NCBI GenBank assembly: GCA_020846535.1
Contig: JADLDR010000039.1
Span: 1-64,000, forward strand
Length of the DNA: 64,000 nucleotides
Direction: 5' to 3'
Source: Armatimonadota bacterium
GTDB lineage: Bacteria > Armatimonadota > JADLDR01
Numbering within the stretch: position 1 is the stretch's first letter; each line of letters opens with the position of its first letter. The translations under genes and the position numbers were made by a program. Under the pieces are notes generated by a model. It saw only the letters and a list, made by a program, of their open reading frames with translations, was not told where the DNA came from and did no database searches. Positions 58,880-64,000 of this stretch are shown piece by piece.

Positions 58880-60784
58880 TTAAAACAGCACCCGTTCGTC
58901 GCCCATCCGCTTGGTCAGGCGGATGTGGTCGTAGTATTCCAGCAGGGGAACCACATATTTGCGGCTGGAGCCGATCAGGTCGCGGAATTCGCTGACGGTC
59001 ATCTTGCCGCGGGCGGACAGGTGTTCCCGCACCAGACGGGCACCCTCCTCCAGAACGTCCCTGTGGAAATAGAGCTTCTCCTCCAGCTTGACCGCCGCGC
59101 CGCGCTCGGCCAGCAGCTCGAACAGCTCCTTCGCCACGCCCGGAATGGCGTTCGAGGCCCTCAAAAGGTCGTCCGGCCCCAGCGGCGAGAAGCCGCCCTC
59201 TTTCAGCAGGCTTTCCAGGCGCTCTATCGTCTCCTGATTGGAGGGAGAGAGCTTCACCTCGAAATCGTAGCGGCGCACCCGGTTCTGCTCCACCCGCGCC
59301 TGCTCTCGGGCCTCCATATCCTGGAGCGCGGCGTTGTAGAGGCGCGGCTCCGGCACGGGCGACAGGCGGGTTCGTAGATCTTCCTTATCGATCCCCAGGC
59401 GCAGGGGGAACTGCTTGTGGAAGCGGTTGATCTCGGCTCGGAGCTTGTCCTCCAGTTCGGCCATCCGGGGGCCGTGGAGCCATCGCGTTCCCATGCGGAA
59501 GGCCCGGCCCTCGCCGGCCAGGCTCTCCAGGAGGGAGGAAACCTCCCCCTGCGGCAGGCCGGTTTTGCCGGCGATCTCCTCCGGGGTCAGCGGGGCCAGG
59601 CGGGCGGCAGCCAGGGCCTGCTCCACCAGTTCCGCCGGGTCTCCCTTTTCGGCGGTTTTCAGGCGTTCCAGCACGCGCTCGTCCTGCCTGCGGTGCCTCT
59701 CCGGGTTGGCGTCCAGCACGATGCCACCTCCTAATGTGTTCATCGGGGAATATGAGCGGATCACGAAGCGGTCTTTCCGGGCGGCCACGACGGGCGTTTC
59801 CAGGCGGAACTGCGCCAGCCCCTCCTGGCCCGGCTGGAGGGTTTCGCCGTCCAGGATCACCGCGCGGCCCAGCACCTCAGCGGTTCCCAGGTAGAAGCGG
59901 ATGCGGGCGCGGTTCTGGAGGGGCCGGGGAGCGTTCGGCAGCATGACGATCCGGGCGTCGAGGATGCGGGTGGCCTGGTAGCGCCCGGGCTGGCAGACCA
60001 CATCGCCGCGGGCCACCTCCTCCAGATCGACCCCGGCGAGGTTGACGGCCACCCGGCTTCCGGCCTCCGCCTGCTCCTCTTTTTTGCCGTGCCGCTGGAT
60101 CTGCCGGATGCGCGTTTCCCGCCCCTGCGGGAGAACGACCGCCGGGGACTCCAGCCGGATCGTTCCCGCCACCAGCGTTCCGGTCACAATCGTTCCGAAG
60201 CCGGGCATGGTGAAAACCCGGTCGACCGGCAGGCGGAACGGGGCGGAAGTGTCGCGCTGCTCCACCTCTTCCGTCATCCGGTCAATCGTCAAGGCCAGAT
60301 CCTTCAGCCCTTCTCCGGTGGCGGAGGAGACCGGGATGATGGGGGCGTCGGCCAGAAAGGTTCCCTGCACGGCGGCCCGGATATCCTCGGTGACCAGTTC
60401 CAGCCAGTCCGGCTCCACCATATCGGATTTCGTGAGGGCGATGATGCCCTTCTGGGCTTCCAGGAGGCGCATGATATCCAGGTGTTCCACCGTCTGGGGC
60501 ATCACCCCCTCATCGGCGGCCACCACCAGGAGGAGCAGATCGACCCCGCTCGCCCCGGCCAGCATATTTTTGAGAAACCGCTCGTGGCCGGGCACGTCCA
60601 CCACCCCGGCCTGCCGACCGCTCGGAAGCCGGAAGGAGGCGAACCCGATATCGATGGTCATCCCGCGCTCCTTCTCCTCCTTGAGCCGGTCGGGGTCGGT
60701 TCCGGTCAGGGCGCGGATCAGGGAGGTTTTGCCGTGATCCACATGCCCCGCCGTTCCGATGATCAGATGCTTCCGGTCGTCCAT
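58880..60784 (-). CDS. selB: Selenocysteine-specific translation elongation factor SelB
   Basis: A 634-residue GTPase: [13 protein letters not shown] (P-loop), [13 protein letters not shown] (G3), ALTKSDM (G4) are followed by EF-Tu-like beta-barrel domains and, from about residue 380, the winged-helix array that binds SECIS RNA (last [19 protein letters not shown]). The length and end are typical. AAAGGAG lies before the ATG. It brings Sec-tRNA to UGA codons. selA, selD and selC are not in the window, and no Sec codon could be pointed out here. Confidence 0.95.
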   Translation of the reverse strand: MDDRKHLIIGTAGHVDHGKTSLIRALTGTDPDRLKEEKERGMTIDIGFASFRLPSGRQAGVVDVPGHERFLKNMLAGASGVDLLLLVVAADEGVMPQTVEHLDIMRLLEAQKGIIALTKSDMVEPDWLELVTEDIRAAVQGTFLADAPIIPVSSATGEGLKDLALTIDRMTEEVEQRDTSAPFRLPVDRVFTMPGFGTIVTGTLVAGTIRLESPAVVLPQGRETRIRQIQRHGKKEEQAEAGSRVAVNLAGVDLEEVARGDVVCQPGRYQATRILDARIVMLPNAPRPLQNRARIRFYLGTAEVLGRAVILDGETLQPGQEGLAQFRLETPVVAARKDRFVIRSYSPMNTLGGGIVLDANPERHRRQDERVLERLKTAEKGDPAELVEQALAAARLAPLTPEEIAGKTGLPQGEVSSLLESLAGEGRAFRMGTRWLHGPRMAELEDKLRAEINRFHKQFPLRLGIDKEDLRTRLSPVPEPRLYNAALQDMEAREQARVEQNRVRRYDFEVKLSPSNQETIERLESLLKEGGFSPLGPDDLLRASNAIPGVAKELFELLAERGAAVKLEEKLYFHRDVLEEGARLVREHLSARGKMTVSEFRDLIGSSRKYVVPLLEYYDHIRLTKRMGDERVLF

Positions 60785-60843
60785 GCGGTCTCCTTTGCGG
60801 GCGAATCGGGCGGCCCGCCCTGCCTATAATCATAATTCAATCT

Positions 60844-61569
60844 TCACGCAAAGGCAACCGCATTCCTCCCGCCCGCTCCGGCAATCTCGCACCGGAGGAG
60901 GCGGCGGTAGAGCCGGGCGGCCCGGTCCAGCGTTTCTGGCAAAAGATCGTGACCTTCCCCGATAGCGACCAGGGAGGCGGCCAGGGGAGGTAGAAAGGCG
61001 GCTCTCGCCAGCAGCCCGGCAAGGCTTTCCTTGTCTCCGTCCTTCAGGGCGGCTTGCTGCTGGGCGGGCAGCAGTTCCGAGGCTGTTTCCAGAGCCAGTT
61101 CGGGCGGGACTCCGGCGGAGAGCATGGTTCCGAGCGCCTCGCAGAAGAGCATGAGGGTAAACAGTCTTTGAGGTTCGTTCAGGTCGTTCCAGCTTTCGGG
61201 CGCAAGGGCGGCGGAAGGCGACAGCAGCCAGACCCGGCCTGTCCGCCCTGTCAGGTGATAGAGCTTCCATTCCTCCTCCAGCCAGTCGGCCATATAGCCC
61301 AGGGTTTCGTCCAGGATGCCCCCGATCTCGCCCACCCGGACCATCTTGAGGTAAAAGGGAGAGAGAAAATCGGGCCGGTCGGCGAAAACGACCGATAAGG
61401 GGTATCCCTCCAACAATGTGGCCTTGAGCTTGCCGTCGGCAAAGAGGGAGGGCGTCTCTTTCTCGAAAATCTCGAAGCTCCGGGCCAGGCTGACGCCGGA
61501 TTCGATCAGGGCCGCAAACTTGAGGGTAAAGCGCAAGAGCGCTTTGTGGCGGTCGGTTTCCTCGGTCAT
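60844..61569 (-). CDS. Soluble GspF-like (type II secretion F domain) protein
   Basis: A 241-residue protein whose first half reads like a type II secretion/type IV pilus F domain: LIESGVSLARSFEIFEKE, LKATLLEGYPLSVVFADRPDFL, PFYLKMVRVGEIGGILDETL and MADWLEEEWKLYHL. The second half repeats a shorter version (GTMLSAGVPPELALETASEL, LVAIGEGHDLLPETLDRAARLYRR). The expected membrane helices are absent, so it is likely cytosolic. It starts 27 bp after the ECF sigma gene and may act as its partner. I know no precedent for this role. Confidence 0.6.
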   Translation of the reverse strand: MTEETDRHKALLRFTLKFAALIESGVSLARSFEIFEKETPSLFADGKLKATLLEGYPLSVVFADRPDFLSPFYLKMVRVGEIGGILDETLGYMADWLEEEWKLYHLTGRTGRVWLLSPSAALAPESWNDLNEPQRLFTLMLFCEALGTMLSAGVPPELALETASELLPAQQQAALKDGDKESLAGLLARAAFLPPLAASLVAIGEGHDLLPETLDRAARLYRRLLRCEIAGAGGRNAVAFA

Positions 61570-61595
61570 GGCTTCTCTCCTTAGCGATACCGCTT

Positions 61596-62162
61596 TCAGG
61601 GCAGGCCGGGAATGCCGGCGGCCTCCGAGCGCAGCAGACGGCGCAGCTTCGCTCGGGCGCGGAAGATGCGGCCCTCGACGGTGGTGACCGGAACTTCGGC
61701 GAATGCGGCGATCTCCTCATAGCTGTAGCCTCCCCATACATGGAGCAGGAGGGCCAGGCGGTTGGCCTCGGGAAGATCGAGCAGCGCCTTCCGGACGATT
61801 CGCTCCCTCTCCCGACGCAGGGCCGCCTCCAGGGGGCCGGGCTGCGGGTCGGGGATCTCCCGGACGCCGGGCGAAGATTCCAGTGAGACGGGCTAGGGCC
61901 GCGAACGGCGCAGCCGACTCCGGCAGGCGTTTGTCGCGATGGCCCGCAGCCAGCCTGCGAAGGCAGTCGGCTCCAGCAGGGATGGCAGGCTCTGCCAGGC
62001 CCGCAGCAGGATTTCCTGCGCCAGATCCTCCGCCTCCTCGCGGCTGCCGGTTTTCATAAAGGCTACCGCGGACCTGTAATGCGCGGCCAGCCGGTCGAAA
62101 GCCTCCCTGTCTCCCGACCGGGCTTTTCGGATAATCGCCTCGATGTGAAATGGCTCGCTCAT
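61596..62162 (-). pseudogene. ECF RNA polymerase sigma factor with an in-frame amber codon
   Basis: From ATG 62162 the frame encodes region 2 (REAFDRLAAHYRSAVAFM, EEAEDLAQEILLRAWQSLP, AFAGWLRAIATNACRSRLR). Codon 90 is TAG (61893-61895). The same frame continues with PVSLESSPGV, RKALLDLPEANRLALLLH and region 4 (YSYEEIAAFAEVP, VEGRIFRARAKLRRLL) to TGA at 61596. Both sigma regions are thus complete and only the linker codon is a stop. The translated halves would be 89 and 98 residues. The start of the second half has no clear ribosome site. TAG is also used as a true stop in at least eight other genes here, so reassignment is unlikely. Confidence 0.85.
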
Positions 62163-62424
62163 GTCGGAACAGTCCCCGACAATCAAGACGCCGGGGGAAG
62201 GGGAAAACTTACGGGGATTGGGCCGTATTTTGTGCGGAATGGCATAACGGGTTTTGAGGAACAGGCGTGAGGGGGAGGGCTAAAGGCATCCCATAGCAGA
62301 GACAGCCGCTTCAGGATCGACGGAATTCCATTCCGTCGATCTAAATGGAATTCCGTCGATCTAAAAAGCGTCGAGTGTTCAGCGAAGCCCGGCAAGGGTT
62401 GGATCGGCTGGTCCGCCCCTTCCT
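62163..62424. repeat. Gap with a short palindrome and 20-bp direct repeat
   Basis: GATCGACGGAAT and ATTCCGTCGATC (62315-62341) form a 12-bp palindrome around TCC. ATTCCGTCGATCTAAA at 62330-62345 is repeated at 62350-62365, a unit of 20 bp. Together they look like a regulator binding site array near the sigma factor gene start. No gene was found. Confidence 0.6.
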
Positions 62425-63486
62425 CTAATTGCCCACCCTGACCCAGAGAACCGCCCGCCCATCGGCCTGGCCGACGATATTGCCCAGGAGGTCTGTTCCA
62501 TAAGCTGCCGAAGAGAGATAACTCTCCGGTAAATACTGGTGCAGGTCGACCGGCGTGAAGGAAGGCCCCTGCCAGACGATGGCGTGATTGAAGGTGAAGC
62601 CCTCCGGTGTCGGAGGTGTGGCCGCGAAGCCCACCACATTCGACAGTGAAACATCGGTAGCTTGTGAGGAGGTGAAGCCGCTCGGGTGGATGTCGGCAGC
62701 GGTGTGTCCCGGCCCCTGCCAGACAATGGCGTGAATTTCATCGTCCTCCGGCTTTCCCCAGCCCACAATCCTACCGTCGAACACCTTGACCGCCGTAGAC
62801 GCCTCGAAGCCTGCCGGGTGGATGTCAACCGGCGTCCGGTTCAGGCCCTTCCAGAGGAAGGCGTGGCTGGTATAGTCCGATGTGGTGGCGCTGCCGACGA
62901 TCTGAAGACCCCATATGCCCTCTGCGCTCGAATGCAGATATCCTGCGGGGTGCAGGTCGATACCAGCAGGCCAAGGGGCCGGCCAGTAATAGGCGTGCGA
63001 GATATAATCCAAGGTCTCCCAATCGTATAGAAAAGCACTGCCGGCGACAGAGAGCCCCCAGATGCCGTTAGCGTATGAGGATAAATATCCGTCCGGATGC
63101 AGATCGGTCAGTGTGTAATTCGCTCCCTTCCAGAGCATAGCATGATCAGCGAAATCAGTCCCGTTCAAACCGTAGCCTGCCACGCCTAACAGGGAAGCGT
63201 CCAGTGCATAGGAATACCAGTAATCGCCGTCTTTCGGGTGAATATCTATCATTTGGCCCGCTTCCCATGCCAGCGCATGGGGTTGATAGTCCGTTATCTC
63301 CCCCTGCCCGAAACCGGCTGCTCGCAGGCCCGAAATGGCCTGTGCCTGGGCGAGTACCTCATCCGTCGAACTCAGGAAAACTGCCTGGTACTGCTGCGCC
63401 TGAGACGATACCGGAAGGCTGACGATGAGCGCCGCAAGCAGCGCCCATAAGGCGGCAAAACAAAGCTTTCTTCTGACCGAATCCAT
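62425..63486 (-). CDS. Secreted HAF-repeat protein
   Basis: The start at 63486 (AGGAGGA upstream) gives 353 residues with a signal peptide (FAALWALLAALIVSLPVSSQA). Six or seven repeats of the form HA-x-x-W-x-G...DLHPDG follow (HAMLWKGANYTLTDLHPDG, HAFLWKGLNRTPVDIHPAG, HAIVWQGPGHTAADIHPSG). This is the HAF-repeat/extracellular propeller type, about 45 residues per unit. Function unknown, probably binding. It ends with TAG. A longer frame to 63906 has no homology and overlaps the next gene. Confidence 0.8.
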   Translation of the reverse strand: MDSVRRKLCFAALWALLAALIVSLPVSSQAQQYQAVFLSSTDEVLAQAQAISGLRAAGFGQGEITDYQPHALAWEAGQMIDIHPKDGDYWYSYALDASLLGVAGYGLNGTDFADHAMLWKGANYTLTDLHPDGYLSSYANGIWGLSVAGSAFLYDWETLDYISHAYYWPAPWPAGIDLHPAGYLHSSAEGIWGLQIVGSATTSDYTSHAFLWKGLNRTPVDIHPAGFEASTAVKVFDGRIVGWGKPEDDEIHAIVWQGPGHTAADIHPSGFTSSQATDVSLSNVVGFAATPPTPEGFTFNHAIVWQGPSFTPVDLHQYLPESYLSSAAYGTDLLGNIVGQADGRAVLWVRVGN

Positions 63487-63705
63487 GGTGATTCCTCCTG
63501 TGTTTGTGATGGGTAGAGCCTGCCGGAAGCAGGGCTGTTTCAAAGGTATCGATGGGGAAAGCACCATTGACACAGCCCTGCGCCAGAAGCAGGCAATCCT
63601 CACTTTCGGTCCAATTCGAGGCCGCGAAGCAGTTTCCTTCTTGTATAAAAAAGGATATTGCCGGGGAACAGGGAATAGGGAGGCCGCCGATAAGGAGGAA
63701 AAATC
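63487..63705. other. Divergent promoter region, no gene
   Basis: 219 bp between the HAF-repeat gene (minus) and the dehydrogenase (plus). AAGGAGG at 63693-63699 is the ribosome site for the latter. No clear promoter motif was read. Confidence 0.5.
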
Positions 63706-64000
63706 ATGAAAATCGTTCAGATAACTTCGGGCAGAGAGTTTCGAATTCTGGAGGTTCCGATCCCTGAGCCAGGACCGGGCGAAGTCCTGATGAAGATCGA
63801 GGCGGTAACCACCTGTCCCCAGTGGGACCTGCACCTGCGCCACAATGAACCGATGTTTATCGGCCACCGATTTCACTGCCCTTACACGCCGGGCCAGCCG
63901 GGGCATGAGGCCACTGGAGAGATCATCGCTCTGGGCGAAGGCGCTGCGGGGCTGGCGGTCGGCGACCGGGTGAGCGCGTGGCGGGACGCCGGGGCGGACG
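63706..64000 (+). CDS. Alcohol dehydrogenase (MDR family), cut by the window end
   Basis: The ATG with AAGGAGG at 63693 opens a medium-chain dehydrogenase. EVPIPEPGPGEVLMKIEAV is typical of the N-terminus, TTCPQWDLHLR holds the catalytic Cys position, and PGHEATGEIIALGEG carries His-Glu. GDRVSAWRD follows, and the sequence ends at base 64000 after about 98 codons. The zinc ligands visible so far are intact. Partial because of the window edge. Confidence 0.85.
   Translation, partial: MKIVQITSGREFRILEVPIPEPGPGEVLMKIEAVTTCPQWDLHLRHNEPMFIGHRFHCPYTPGQPGHEATGEIIALGEGAAGLAVGDRVSAWRDAGAD

Noticed and set aside
58880-60829. tRNA-Sec (selC) near selB
   Set aside because: No cloverleaf with a long variable arm was found in the flanking gaps.

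Overview
The window is bacterial, about 60% GC, and looks like a free-living saprophyte from a deep, under-sampled lineage. The lineage hints are only suggestive: a homocysteine methyltransferase/MTHFR fusion, a double-length ThyX, a family 5 uracil-DNA glycosylase, an Ogg2 glycosylase, secreted beta-propellers, a PEP-CTERM protein, a possible H-X9-DG prepilin fragment, and DegT aminotransferases paired with neutral-ceramidase-like enzymes. This mix recalls Armatimonadota, Hydrogenedentota or Lentisphaerota-type genomes; I favour Armatimonadota but cannot settle it. TGA, TAA and TAG all serve as ordinary stops. No rRNA, tRNA, CRISPR array or intact transposase was seen.

Layout. 0.3-5.6 kb: a cysteine-hydrolase-like gene diverges from a NodB-fold-like protein, a secreted unknown and a VCBS/FG-GAP repeat protein. 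5.6-7.9 kb: a decayed secreted TPR gene and debris. 7.9-8.7 kb: an SMP-30 lactonase. 9.3-20.2 kb: a long minus-strand run (Gfo/Idh oxidoreductase, esterase, tandem metallo-beta-lactamase protein, two secreted proteins, zinc alcohol dehydrogenase, ceramidase-like amidase, DegT aminotransferase) that looks like a sugar or amino-sugar catabolic operon. 20.6-24.8 kb: methionine/C1 enzyme, a small repeat protein, an aldo/keto reductase and a frameshifted aspartic protease. 25.2-29.7 kb: a two-component operon coupled by ATGA overlaps. 29.8-33.1 kb: a restriction-enzyme fragment, a small membrane protein, a GH-like secreted protein, and a TerC/YkoY transporter under a yybP-ykoY (Mn2+) riboswitch. 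33.3-35.1 kb: a polytopic membrane protein.

35.2-41.0 kb: a second minus-strand cluster that repeats the DegT plus ceramidase-like pair, with a sialidase-like protein and an unknown large enzyme. 41.0-41.8 kb: a 776-bp gene-free stretch with perfect 30-bp inverted repeats around an AT-rich core. 41.8-49.5 kb: secreted propeller, metallopeptidase, sialidase-like and DUF4434-like proteins, with UdgB among them. 49.5-54.3 kb: ThyX, endonuclease IV, a PEP-CTERM protein, a TPR protein and Ogg2. 54.4-58.9 kb: a small membrane protein, an outer-membrane-carrier-like protein, a GH29 fucosidase with an in-frame amber codon, a frameshifted glycosidase and a truncated Uma2 gene with a strong promoter/operator. 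58.9-62.2 kb: SelB, a soluble GspF-like protein and an ECF sigma factor with an in-frame amber codon. 62.4-64 kb: a HAF-repeat secreted protein and the start of an alcohol dehydrogenase.

Two themes stand out. Many genes are broken by one clean lesion or by heavy decay, and the intergenic spaces carry several families of interspersed palindromic repeats. The rest is a carbohydrate-scavenging gene set of secreted binding/hydrolytic proteins plus oxidoreductase/aminotransferase catabolic operons.
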